Shown here piece after piece: positions 1 to 8,950 of a DNA stretch of 64,000 nt. The position numbers and the translations under genes are program-made. The DNA lies in the NCBI GenBank assembly GCA_937922045.1, contig CAKZXA010000037.1, positions 62,001-126,000 of the forward strand. Reading direction: 5' to 3'. The notes under the pieces are model-generated. The model had not been told where the DNA came from and did no database searches. It saw nothing but the letters and a program-made list of their open reading frames with translations. The stretch is from an uncultured Acidimicrobiales bacterium. GTDB lineage: Bacteria > Actinomycetota > Acidimicrobiia > Acidimicrobiales > SZUA-35. Numbering within the stretch: position 1 is the stretch's first letter; each line of letters begins with the position of its first letter.

Positions 1-1
1 A

Positions 2-1805
<1,804 letters not shown>

Positions 1806-1869
1806 ATTGACACCTCCACGGACATCAGATTGCCACGGAACTCATCGACGGCCCTAAGCCAGCCGGGCG

Positions 1870-2589
1870 TTGATCACTCCCTTGGGCCGAGTAGGCCGAG
1901 TAGGAGAGGTATGCTCCATTCAACCAGCCGCCATCGAGTCGGCACGGTTTGTCGCCGAGGAGACCACCATCACCGCATTCGATCGATTCCGAGCTCACCC
2001 GTGGCATGGCCTTCCTTTTGGCGACGGCGCGCCGACGGTTGTCGACGCCTATATCGAGATAACACCCTTCGACGCGGTCAAGTACGAGATCGATAAGCAG
2101 ACGGGATATTTACGGGTCGATCGTCCTCAGGGGTCTTCTGCCTTGCCGCCGACTCTCTACGGGTTCGTTCCACAGACCTACTGTGGTGACCGGGTGGCGG
2201 CTCTCACGCCGGCAGCCGAAGTCGGCGATGGCGATCCACTCGATATCTGCGTGCTTAGCCAGCAGCGGATCGACCGGGCCGAAATAGTTCTTCCAGCGCG
2301 TGTTCTCGGAGGTCTACAAGTGCTTGACGGGGGCGAAGCCGACGACAAGATCATCGCTGTTCTCGATAGCGACACCGTCTTTCACTACGCCAAAGATGTG
2401 AAGCATCTACCCGTGGCTGTCGTCCAGCGAATTGTGCACTATTTCGCTACCTACAAAATGGATATCACCGGCGAAACGCCGAACGCCATTGAGATCGTCG
2501 ACACCTACGGTGCCGAGCACGCTCGGACGGTGGTTCAGGCATCGCTCGACGACTACAACGAAGCGTTCCGTTCGCCGGACAAGGCCTAA
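1870..2589 (+). CDS. ppa: Inorganic pyrophosphatase (type I), start uncertain
   Basis: Hydrolyses pyrophosphate to phosphate in the cytoplasm, driving biosynthetic reactions. The family I signature is visible: YEIDKQTGYLRVDR, then LPPTLYGFVPQTYCG, and the metal-binding DGDPLDICVLS, in the normal order. The homologous part begins near FRAHPWHG (about codon 40), so the true protein is probably about 200-210 residues. The start is a puzzle. In this frame there is no ATG or GTG ahead of the domain, only TTG at 1870 and 1882. An ATC at 1969 sits 6 nt after a GAGGAG that could be a ribosome-binding site. The coordinates given are therefore the longest frame, not a chosen start. Confidence 0.88.
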   Translation: MITPLGRVGRVGEVCSIQPAAIESARFVAEETTITAFDRFRAHPWHGLPFGDGAPTVVDAYIEITPFDAVKYEIDKQTGYLRVDRPQGSSALPPTLYGFVPQTYCGDRVAALTPAAEVGDGDPLDICVLSQQRIDRAEIVLPARVLGGLQVLDGGEADDKIIAVLDSDTVFHYAKDVKHLPVAVVQRIVHYFATYKMDITGETPNAIEIVDTYGAEHARTVVQASLDDYNEAFRSPDKA

Positions 2590-2600
2590 GCAACCGCTCG

Positions 2601-3347
2601 CTACCTCGCGTCAAGCGGCTCTCTACCAGCCCGGAAGAGCAGCCAGAGCCCAAACCAGCCTTCGGCTAGTACGGCCGGGATCGCCACGATGGTGGTGAAC
2701 AGTGTCTCGTAGTCGCTGTAGTTGGCGAGGAGGGCGTGGGCCGCCGTGTCGATGACATAGGCGGCACCAGCGGCGAGCAGCACGAACCCGAGCGCCTTGG
2801 GGGCACTAGCGGATTGCAGCACGAGGCCACCGATCAGGATCACGTGGATGCCGAAGGCGGCAAGACCGATCAGCCATGTCGAGTTGAAGGTGTCGAGCGC
2901 TATGAGTGCTTGTGCCTCTCTCTGGGTCGCGTCGATGGCGGTGAGGAAATCGGCGTCGCCGAGAAACTGCAACGCCTGGAAGAAGTAGATGAGCGCAGCG
3001 CCGAGGAAGACGGTGTAAATGAGCCGGAACCAGGCGGTCAGGAGCGAGAGATCTCGATTGGCGGCTCTGAAAACGATGTAGAGCGCCCAGGCGACGATCA
3101 CATCGACCAGGAAGATGATGAGGAAGGCGGCCATGCCGAGACGAAAGAGCCCTTCGGAATCAGCGATGTTGGCCGCGGTAGCTTGGGCGTCATCGGTAAC
3201 GACGAGGCCTTCTCGCACGATGAAGTTTGCGAAGATGCCGAGAGCGAACAGGATCACATAGCCGACGCCAGCTATGCGGGCAGCGGTGCGGGGGTTTGTA
3301 TCGGGTCGGCCTTCGGTCGCCGGGGTTGATCGGGTGTCGGTAATCAT
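2601..3347 (-). CDS. DUF4386 family membrane protein
   Basis: A 248-residue multi-pass membrane protein with six or so hydrophobic segments, for example around residues 26-45, 70-92, 105-125, 150-175 and 205-240. The opening RTAARIAGVGYVILFALGIF and the FRAANRDLSLLTAWFRLIYT segment are typical of the DUF4386 family, whose function is unknown. Its ATG overlaps the TGA of the upstream medium-chain reductase by 4 bp (3344-3347), so the two are almost certainly co-translated. They should share the TetR-operator promoter at 4476-4518. A second DUF4386-like gene (5344-5979) carries the same operators, which suggests that this membrane family is the physiological output of the regulator. Confidence 0.8.
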   Translation of the reverse strand: MITDTRSTPATEGRPDTNPRTAARIAGVGYVILFALGIFANFIVREGLVVTDDAQATAANIADSEGLFRLGMAAFLIIFLVDVIVAWALYIVFRAANRDLSLLTAWFRLIYTVFLGAALIYFFQALQFLGDADFLTAIDATQREAQALIALDTFNSTWLIGLAAFGIHVILIGGLVLQSASAPKALGFVLLAAGAAYVIDTAAHALLANYSDYETLFTTIVAIPAVLAEGWFGLWLLFRAGREPLDAR

Positions 3348-4423
3348 GAGTGCCTGGCGCCTTCGGGTCGAACGATGATGGCTGTCTTGCCGCTGGCGTC
3401 GCCAGCAGCGAGCTGATGCATGGCCTGAGGCGCCTGCTTTAGTCCGAAACGCTGGCCGATTACGGGGACGACCCGGCCGGCGGTGAGGTGATCGGCGAGC
3501 CGATCGATGAATTCGTGGTGTTCGGCGCTGATGAAGGTGGTCAGGCGCTGCCGGAGCAGTGGGGACAATGCGATGGCCTGGATCTGGCGACCAACGCCAC
3601 CGGTGAAGCGGTTGCCGTTCTCGCCGCCGACGATCACGAGCGTGCCGGCTCTTGTCAGGACTCGACGAAGATGAGAGACACGGTTGCGGCCTCCGATATC
3701 GAGGATCAGGTGGTAGCGGAGGTGTCCGTCGGTGACGTTGGTTCGGCTGTAGTCGATCACGTGGTCGGCTCCGAGCGAACGGACCAGGTCGAGCTTGGCG
3801 CTGCTGGCCACACCGGTCACCTCGGCCCCGAGAGCCTTGGCCAACTGCACCGCGTTGGTTCCAACACCGCCCGAGGCGCCGAGGATGAGCACGCGCTCGC
3901 CGGGCTGCAGGTTGCCGATGTCGGTCAGGGCTTGGAGGGCTGTGATCCCAGAGACTGCAGCGACCGCGGCTTGCTCGAAGGATAGGTTTGCCGGTTTGTG
4001 GGCCAGTTTGTCGGCAGCGGCCGCTGCGTACTCGGCAAAGGATCCCTTTGCGATACCGAAGACCTCGTCACCCAGAGCGAAGCGGGTGACCTGGGCCCCG
4101 GTGCCGACGACGATGCCAGCGACATCGAAGCCAAGAACCCGATTCTTGGGTCTGGTGACGCCGTAGCCTGCGAACCGGATCAAGTAGGGGAGTCCGGTCA
4201 TCAGATGCTCGGTGCCTCGGTCCACGCCAGCAGCATGGACTTCAATCAGGACCTCGTCCTCCCCGATCGTTGGGCGATCTATCGTCTCGAAGCGGAGAAC
4301 GTCAGCTGAGCCGTAGCGATCCTGGACGATCGCCGTCATCGATGATGCTGACTCTGGTTCGAGAGCGGCCGAAACCCTTGGTAGCCGATCGAGGTAGTTT
4401 CTCTTGTCTCGTGTTGTCTGCAT
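3344..4423 (-). CDS. NAD(P)-dependent medium-chain dehydrogenase/reductase (quinone oxidoreductase-like)
   Basis: A 359-residue cytoplasmic reductase of the MDR superfamily. It has an N-terminal GroES-like domain (MTAIVQDRYGSADVL from about residue 29; VLGFDVAGIVVGTG) and a Rossmann domain with LILGASGGVGTNAVQLAK (about residues 180-200). The catalytic and structural zinc cysteines of alcohol dehydrogenases are absent, which points to a zinc-independent quinone- or enone-reductase-like enzyme. The ATG at 4423 is preceded by AGGAG about 8 nt upstream. A shorter start at 4339 is possible from homology. It is divergent from the TetR gene and overlaps the downstream DUF4386 gene by 4 bp. Operators in the shared promoter suggest repression by the neighbouring TetR. 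The substrate is unknown. Confidence 0.85.
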   Translation of the reverse strand: MQTTRDKRNYLDRLPRVSAALEPESASSMTAIVQDRYGSADVLRFETIDRPTIGEDEVLIEVHAAGVDRGTEHLMTGLPYLIRFAGYGVTRPKNRVLGFDVAGIVVGTGAQVTRFALGDEVFGIAKGSFAEYAAAAADKLAHKPANLSFEQAAVAAVSGITALQALTDIGNLQPGERVLILGASGGVGTNAVQLAKALGAEVTGVASSAKLDLVRSLGADHVIDYSRTNVTDGHLRYHLILDIGGRNRVSHLRRVLTRAGTLVIVGGENGNRFTGGVGRQIQAIALSPLLRQRLTTFISAEHHEFIDRLADHLTAGRVVPVIGQRFGLKQAPQAMHQLAAGDASGKTAIIVRPEGARHS

Positions 4424-4475
4424 AGCAGTTGCTCCTGTTGTTTTTGGAGCTCTCGGCCCCAGATCCGCCCGGCAC

Positions 4476-4521
4476 GTACTTTGTACGACTTGTTGTCAAC
4501 CGTAGTCGTACAAAGTACTGT
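4476..4521. promoter_or_regulatory. Divergent promoter with paired TetR-type operators
   Basis: GTACTTTGTACGAC at 4476-4489 and its exact inverse GTCGTACAAAGTAC at 4505-4518 flank overlapping -35 boxes. On the + strand TTGTCA (4493-4498), a 17-bp spacer and TACTGT (4516-4521) form a convincing promoter for the TetR gene. On the - strand TTGACA (4499-4494) would serve the reductase/DUF4386 operon. Each operator core GTAC-TTT-GTAC is itself nearly palindromic. Binding by the adjacent TetR protein is inference, but the geometry would block both promoters. Confidence 0.72.
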
Positions 4522-4551
4522 TGGCAACAAGAGATCTAGCGAAAGTGGCCG

Positions 4552-5223
4552 ATGACACCACCAGCAAGCAACAAGACAACGTCGAAGCGAGAGCCCCTTC
4601 GTCGGGGTCGAGTGCTCGAAGGCGCTGTCGCCCTGGCCGACGAGGTTGGGATGGAAGGCTTCACCATTCGCAAGCTGGCGACCGCCATCGACGTCAAGCC
4701 GATGACCATCTACCATCACCTGCCCAACAAGGAAGCCATCATCGACGGCATGGTCGACCTCATCTTCGCCGAGATCGATCTGCCCCCCGTCGGAGGCGAC
4801 TGGAAGGAAGCAATGCGACGCCGGGCACGCTCGGCCCGAACCGTGCTGGCTCGGCACCCGTGGGCCACGCCCCTCATGGAATCACGGACCAACCCCGGCC
4901 CAGCGACCTTGAAACACCATGACGCCGTGCTCGGATGCCTGCGACAAGGCGGCTTCTCGATCGAGATGACCGCCCACGCCTACGCCCTCATCGATGCCTA
5001 CATCTATGGGTTCGCGCTCCAGGAAGCCAGTCTGCCAGCCACCGGCGGTGAGGACATGGCTGAGCTCGCCGATGCGATTGTCGAGCAGTTCCCCGCCGAT
5101 GCGTACCCATACCTGATGGAACTCACCACCGAGCACGTCCTCAAGCCGGGCTATGACTTCGGCAGCGAGTTCGAGTTTGGCCTCTCACTCATCCTCGACG
5201 GGCTCGACAGCTCGCCCCGATAA
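4552..5223 (+). CDS. TetR/AcrR family transcriptional regulator
   Basis: A 223-residue regulator with an N-terminal helix-turn-helix ([19 protein letters not shown] ... [18 protein letters not shown], about residues 27-66) and a C-terminal TetR_C-type ligand/dimerisation domain rich in helices. The start ATG at 4552 follows the operator-bearing promoter at 4493-4521. It is divergent from a reductase plus DUF4386 operon and lies upstream of a second DUF4386-like gene; all three transcription units carry GTACTTTGTAC elements. It probably represses itself and both flanking units until an unidentified ligand binds. The family call is secure; the regulon is inferred from the repeated operators. 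Confidence 0.88.
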   Translation: MTPPASNKTTSKREPLRRGRVLEGAVALADEVGMEGFTIRKLATAIDVKPMTIYHHLPNKEAIIDGMVDLIFAEIDLPPVGGDWKEAMRRRARSARTVLARHPWATPLMESRTNPGPATLKHHDAVLGCLRQGGFSIEMTAHAYALIDAYIYGFALQEASLPATGGEDMAELADAIVEQFPADAYPYLMELTTEHVLKPGYDFGSEFEFGLSLILDGLDSSPR

Positions 5224-5268
5224 GTCGTCATCGCCCCGACGCTCCTGGGGTGGGTGATGGTTGGCACA

Positions 5269-5322
5269 TTGACGCCCGTACTTTGTACGGCTAGGGTGGA
5301 TGGAAACAGGCGTACAAAGTAC
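5269..5322 (+). promoter_or_regulatory. Promoter with two GTACTTTGTAC operators
   Basis: TTGACG (5269-5274), a 17-bp spacer and TAGGGT (5292-5297) make a good promoter for the membrane gene at 5344. GTACTTTGTAC (5278-5288) lies inside the spacer and its inverse GTACAAAGTAC (5312-5322) just downstream of the start of transcription. The same 11-mer pair occurs before the TetR gene, so the same repressor probably acts here. Confidence 0.7.
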
Positions 5323-5343
5323 GACAGTCGAGGAGTTCATAGC

Positions 5344-5979
5344 ATGACAACATCGCTCAATCGCACAGAAACGACGCGATCCGGGTTGCGTCTCCCCGGC
5401 GACGAAGGCCCGGTCGGCGTTGAATCTGCCATCAATCGCTGGGAGGGCCGACTCTTTGGCGGGCTCGTGTTGGCCGCGTTTCTGCTCTACGGCATTGGAA
5501 GCGCCTTCGCCGAACGCCCTGTAGGGCTAGCTCTGGTACTCGCCAACTCAATCGCAGTATTCACGGTCGGTGCGATCGGGTACCGCCTGCTGCAAAACCA
5601 CCATCGGCGAGCTGGGGTTACCTACCTTGTCGCTCGTGCGACCGAAGCAGTGCTGCTCGCTGGCGGCATCCTGCTGGTCACCCGCACCGATGTCGCGATC
5701 GCCGCCGACACCGGGTACCTGCTCGGCATGGCCGTGCTCAGTGTAGGAAGCTTGCCTTTCTGGCTTGTTGTTGGGCGTGGCCCATGGCTCTCGAAAACCT
5801 TCGCCTACTGGGGCATCGCTGGCTATGCGGTGCTCGCTGTTGGTGCCCTGATCGAGTTGACGACTGGCCTCGGGGTCACGCTCATCGCTGCAATCCCCGG
5901 CGGGCTTTTTGAAGTCGCTGTCGGCGCCCACCTGCTCCAACGCGGCTTCCGTACGGCGTCGGTTGAAGCGGCTATTTGA
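5344..5979 (+). CDS. DUF4386-like membrane protein under TetR-type control
   Basis: A 211-residue membrane protein with about six hydrophobic segments. ATG 5344 is chosen because GAGGAG (5330-5335) lies 8 nt upstream and the longer in-frame start would place the operators inside the coding region. A motif around GYRLLQNHHRRAGVTYLVAR followed by ATEAVLLAGG resembles the central part of DUF4386 proteins, making it a likely paralogue of 2601-3347. It is single-gene, downstream of the TetR gene, with its own promoter and two operators. The last 8 bp overlap the end of the convergent DNA glycosylase gene. Function unknown; family assignment by motif only. Confidence 0.75.
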   Translation: MTTSLNRTETTRSGLRLPGDEGPVGVESAINRWEGRLFGGLVLAAFLLYGIGSAFAERPVGLALVLANSIAVFTVGAIGYRLLQNHHRRAGVTYLVARATEAVLLAGGILLVTRTDVAIAADTGYLLGMAVLSVGSLPFWLVVGRGPWLSKTFAYWGIAGYAVLAVGALIELTTGLGVTLIAAIPGGLFEVAVGAHLLQRGFRTASVEAAI

Positions 5980-6823
5980 GGAACTTGCTCGTGGTGTTGT
6001 CGGCGAGCAGCTTGCCGCCGGTCTGGCGGGTTGGGCAGTAGAACACCGTGTAGCGCCGGTACTCGACCGAGCGGACGGTGCCATCGCAGCCGAAACATGG
6101 ATCGCCGGCCCGATTGTGAACCTTGGAGGGTCGGTCGGCGCTTTTGCCGATGTCGTCCAGTGTGCGTTCATGAGCAATGGACGCATCTGCGATCGAGAGC
6201 ATCGCTTGATGGAGTTGGGCGATGGCCTCCTCGCTCAGCTTTGAAGCGTTAGCGAACGGTGAGATCCCTGCCTCGTAACAGATCTCGTTGGCCAGCATGC
6301 GGCCGAGACCACTCAGGGTTCGCTGATCTCGCAACACGCCATGGATGCGTTTCGATTGATCACCCAGGACGGCCGTGAACTGGTCGAGGTTGAGATCGAT
6401 GGCCTCAGGTCCTAGCCCTAGCAGCGGGTCTTGCTCTGTCGGGTTCCCGTCGACGGCCCAAACGCCGGCTTTGCGCTCGGTGCCGGCCTCGGTCAGGAGC
6501 CAGGCTTCCTCATCGCCCGCCGCATTGGTGAACACCCAGCGAGCGAGACCAAGTCTGGGCTTGCGTGACCTCTTCGGGTCGGGCCGTAGCCTGCCCCCCT
6601 GCATCAGATGGACGACATGAGTATGACCATTGCTGAACTCGAAGAGCAGATATTTCGCCCGCCGACCCATGCCGAGGAGTTGGTGCCCAACCGCGGCGTC
6701 AACCGCAGGACTGAAGGTCTTCAACGCAGCGAAGTTGAGGAGCTCGAAAGCGGCAAGTGTCGATCCCGCCAGGGCACTGCTCATCCGTTCGGTATGGGCC
6801 TGTATCTCGGGCATCTCCGGCAT
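5972..6823 (-). CDS. Fpg/Nei-family DNA glycosylase with altered zinc finger
   Basis: A 283-residue base-excision repair glycosylase/AP lyase. It begins MPEMPEIQ, which supplies the catalytic N-terminal proline and glutamate of the Fpg/Nei fold. A helix-two-turn-helix region follows (LSGLGRMLANEICYEAGISP, about residues 168-187). The C-terminal finger reads CFGC ... FYCPTRQTGG: three cysteines remain and the fourth ligand is Arg (codon CGC, one base from TGC). The tail KLLADNTTSKFLK is typical of actinobacterial Nei-like proteins. Its ATG starts 3 nt after the TGA of the SCP2 gene (6826-6828), so translation is probably coupled. Repair activity with the incomplete finger is uncertain. Confidence 0.85.
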   Translation of the reverse strand: MPEMPEIQAHTERMSSALAGSTLAAFELLNFAALKTFSPAVDAAVGHQLLGMGRRAKYLLFEFSNGHTHVVHLMQGGRLRPDPKRSRKPRLGLARWVFTNAAGDEEAWLLTEAGTERKAGVWAVDGNPTEQDPLLGLGPEAIDLNLDQFTAVLGDQSKRIHGVLRDQRTLSGLGRMLANEICYEAGISPFANASKLSEEAIAQLHQAMLSIADASIAHERTLDDIGKSADRPSKVHNRAGDPCFGCDGTVRSVEYRRYTVFYCPTRQTGGKLLADNTTSKFLK

Positions 6824-6825
6824 GA

Positions 6826-7263
6826 TCAGTACACCGTCGAGGCTCGCAGTTGGGAGAAGCAGTCATTGATGTTGGCCAGGGCCTTGACGGCTTCGTCGCC
6901 CAGCAAGAGCGCTACATCGCCGCCGAGGCGGACATCGCCGTCGAGGAAGGCGCGTTGTGCGCTGAGATGACCTTGAGCGATTGCCGCCGACACGTCGTAG
7001 GACATCGTCATCGACACACCGGCACCGTCGGCGCCGGGGAGAACCCGAAGATTCGTCGGGTCGAGCACGAGTTGATACCGGCGATCACCATCCGGACCAT
7101 CGAGCACCGTAACCCCAACGGCGGTCGATGCGGCCCCCGTCGGCGCGGTCGCTCCCTCACCCGAGGAAGCGTCACCAGCCACTGCGGCCATGCCGACGCC
7201 GACGTCGACCGTCGCGATCGCCTCGTCCGCCGCCTTCAGCCATTCATCGCTCAGATAGCGCAT
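6826..7263 (-). CDS. SCP2 sterol-binding domain protein
   Basis: About 145 residues from ATG 7263 (MRYLSDEWLKAADEAIA), the usual beginning of actinobacterial SCP2-domain proteins. The longer frame to 7356 would run into the upstream GTPase gene. A TACCAT box (7276-7271) lies 7 nt before this ATG, so the message may be leaderless. The fold binds sterols or fatty acyl chains; in bacteria the role is usually unknown lipid carriage. Near the C-terminus the conserved sequence around GHLSAQRAFLDGDVRLGGDV matches the lipid-pocket end of the family. A Gly/Ala/Thr-rich stretch in the middle (about residues 30-45) is an unusual insertion. It is followed immediately by the glycosylase gene. Confidence 0.78.
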   Translation of the reverse strand: MRYLSDEWLKAADEAIATVDVGVGMAAVAGDASSGEGATAPTGAASTAVGVTVLDGPDGDRRYQLVLDPTNLRVLPGADGAGVSMTMSYDVSAAIAQGHLSAQRAFLDGDVRLGGDVALLLGDEAVKALANINDCFSQLRASTVY

Positions 7264-7288
7264 GGTTGAAATGGTAGCGTCCGGCTCG

Positions 7289-8950
7289 TCAGCCTCGCCC
7301 TCCAGAGGCCTTGAGCAAGGCTGAACGCAGCTCGTTGCGTCGACCGAGTTCACCATTCATGGGTTCGATCACCAGCTCATCGGAGATCTCGCGCACCAGG
7401 TCTTCGGCTTCTTTGCGTACAACCCGCGCCCGTCGTTTCCCGCCGACTGCGGCAAACCGTCGAGCGAGAACCCAGAGCAGGAAGCCGGCGAGCAAGCCGC
7501 CGATCAGAAGATCGGTTGGAATGGGAAAGTCGATCCAGGGGTCGGTCGGTGTCGGCACATCGGGCAGGCGAAGGTAGGCGCCGAAGGCCAGGAGGGCGAG
7601 CCAGATAGCGCCGCCGATGGCGGCGAGAGCAAACACGACCTGAAAGGAGTTGACGATGAGCCACCAGGCGGGACGCTTCCCGGTATTGATGGCGCGGACG
7701 GAGCCTGCGATGGCACCCTCGATGCGGTTGTTGAGCGTCGCCTGATCTGGCGTCGCTGCGGAGGCGATCAACTCCGGCCAGGGGTCGGGCAGCTTGTCGC
7801 TTACGGCGGTGGTCGCGTCGCGAACTGCACTTTCCGAACGGGCTCGTTGAACGCCTGATGCTTGGGGCAGGGAAGCCTTACCGCCCGTGCCTTGGCCGAG
7901 ATGCAGGCGACGTAGGGGATGGGGCCGAAGCTTGCGAGCCCAGCGGGTGAAGGGCCAGCCAATGTGGCTGGAAGCATCTCGCCGGTGACCGGCGGCAACA
8001 GCATCACACACCGCCTCAAGACCGGAGGCGCCAACAAGATCGGAAGCGAGTCGTTTCGCCACCTTGTCAGGAACCTTGTCAGACCCCTCGTTGGCCCCGA
8101 GATCGTCGAGCAGGGCAGCGGCCGCAGTCCGGGTGTCGGCTGCGAGCCGTTCGACGGTGGCCTGTTGTTTCGACACGGTCTCAGCCAGCAGAGATCGAAG
8201 CTCGGGCACGCCCTGCCCGGTGGTGGCAGAGATGGCTACGACCGGGGCCTCGGGCAATCCATCATCGGCAAGGAGGCGTTTGAGATCGACGACACAACTC
8301 TTGACATCGGCTTCGCTCAGGAGATCGGCCTTATTGAGAACCATTGCTGTCACTGCGCCATGCTCGCCGAGGCGCCGCAGATAATCGTGCATTGCCTTGT
8401 CGGCATACTTCTCGGCATCGGTGACCCAGAGCAGAAGGTCGGCATGCTCGGCGATCCGTTCCATTTCCATGCGATGCTCGACGGCAACAGAATCGTGATC
8501 GGGCACGTCGAGCAGCACCAGTCCGGACAGGGGAGGAGCGATGCCCTTGTCTGCTACCTCGTGGCGGTTCTTGATCTCTAACCAGTCGAGCAGGCCTTGA
8601 GCGTTGTCTGGCCCCGGCACATCGTCTGACCCGGCCTCGTCTTCACGCCAGTAACAGCTGAGTGTGCTCGAGGTGGTGGGCCGGCGGATACCCGCCGTAG
8701 CCACATCCGACCCGACGAGGGCGTTGGTCACCGAAGACTTACCGCTGCCGGTAGCGCCGAGCAAGGCAACCAGCGTGCTGGTCGTTCCATGGCGGAGCCG
8801 TTCATCGGCCTTGGCCAGAACGTGGCGGCCGAAGACTACATTTTGCTCGTCGAGGCGGCCCTCAGCGTGTTCGAGAGCGGCGGCCAGTCCCTCGAGCTGG
8901 CTCGGAAGGCCTTTGGCTGCACTGCTCTTCCCGGTCAAGGCGCCGATCAA
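7289..8950 (-). CDS. Dynamin-like/YfjP-type membrane GTPase (second of pair)
   Basis: A 553-residue GTPase. The G1 loop is LLGATGSGKSSVTNALVG (about residues 64-81), the switch II/G3 motif is DVPDHD, and the G4 motif is VLNKADLL, all canonical. The C-terminal half has two hydrophobic segments (around FQVVFALAAIGGAIWLALLAF and DLLIGGLLAGFLLWVLA, about residues 430-500) followed by a basic, coiled tail. Its ATG overlaps the stop of the upstream GTPase by 4 bp (8947-8950), a strong sign that the two work as a pair. Paired dynamin-like proteins such as Streptomyces DynA/DynB act at division septa or in membrane repair; that role is only an analogy here. Confidence 0.82.
   Translation of the reverse strand: MIGALTGKSSAAKGLPSQLEGLAAALEHAEGRLDEQNVVFGRHVLAKADERLRHGTTSTLVALLGATGSGKSSVTNALVGSDVATAGIRRPTTSSTLSCYWREDEAGSDDVPGPDNAQGLLDWLEIKNRHEVADKGIAPPLSGLVLLDVPDHDSVAVEHRMEMERIAEHADLLLWVTDAEKYADKAMHDYLRRLGEHGAVTAMVLNKADLLSEADVKSCVVDLKRLLADDGLPEAPVVAISATTGQGVPELRSLLAETVSKQQATVERLAADTRTAAAALLDDLGANEGSDKVPDKVAKRLASDLVGASGLEAVCDAVAAGHRRDASSHIGWPFTRWARKLRPHPLRRLHLGQGTGGKASLPQASGVQRARSESAVRDATTAVSDKLPDPWPELIASAATPDQATLNNRIEGAIAGSVRAINTGKRPAWWLIVNSFQVVFALAAIGGAIWLALLAFGAYLRLPDVPTPTDPWIDFPIPTDLLIGGLLAGFLLWVLARRFAAVGGKRRARVVRKEAEDLVREISDELVIEPMNGELGRRNELRSALLKASGGRG

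Noticed and set aside
4336-4857. 173-codon - strand frame covering the operator region and TetR start
   Set aside because: It would read through the divergent promoter and operators and is antisense to the HTH of the regulator.
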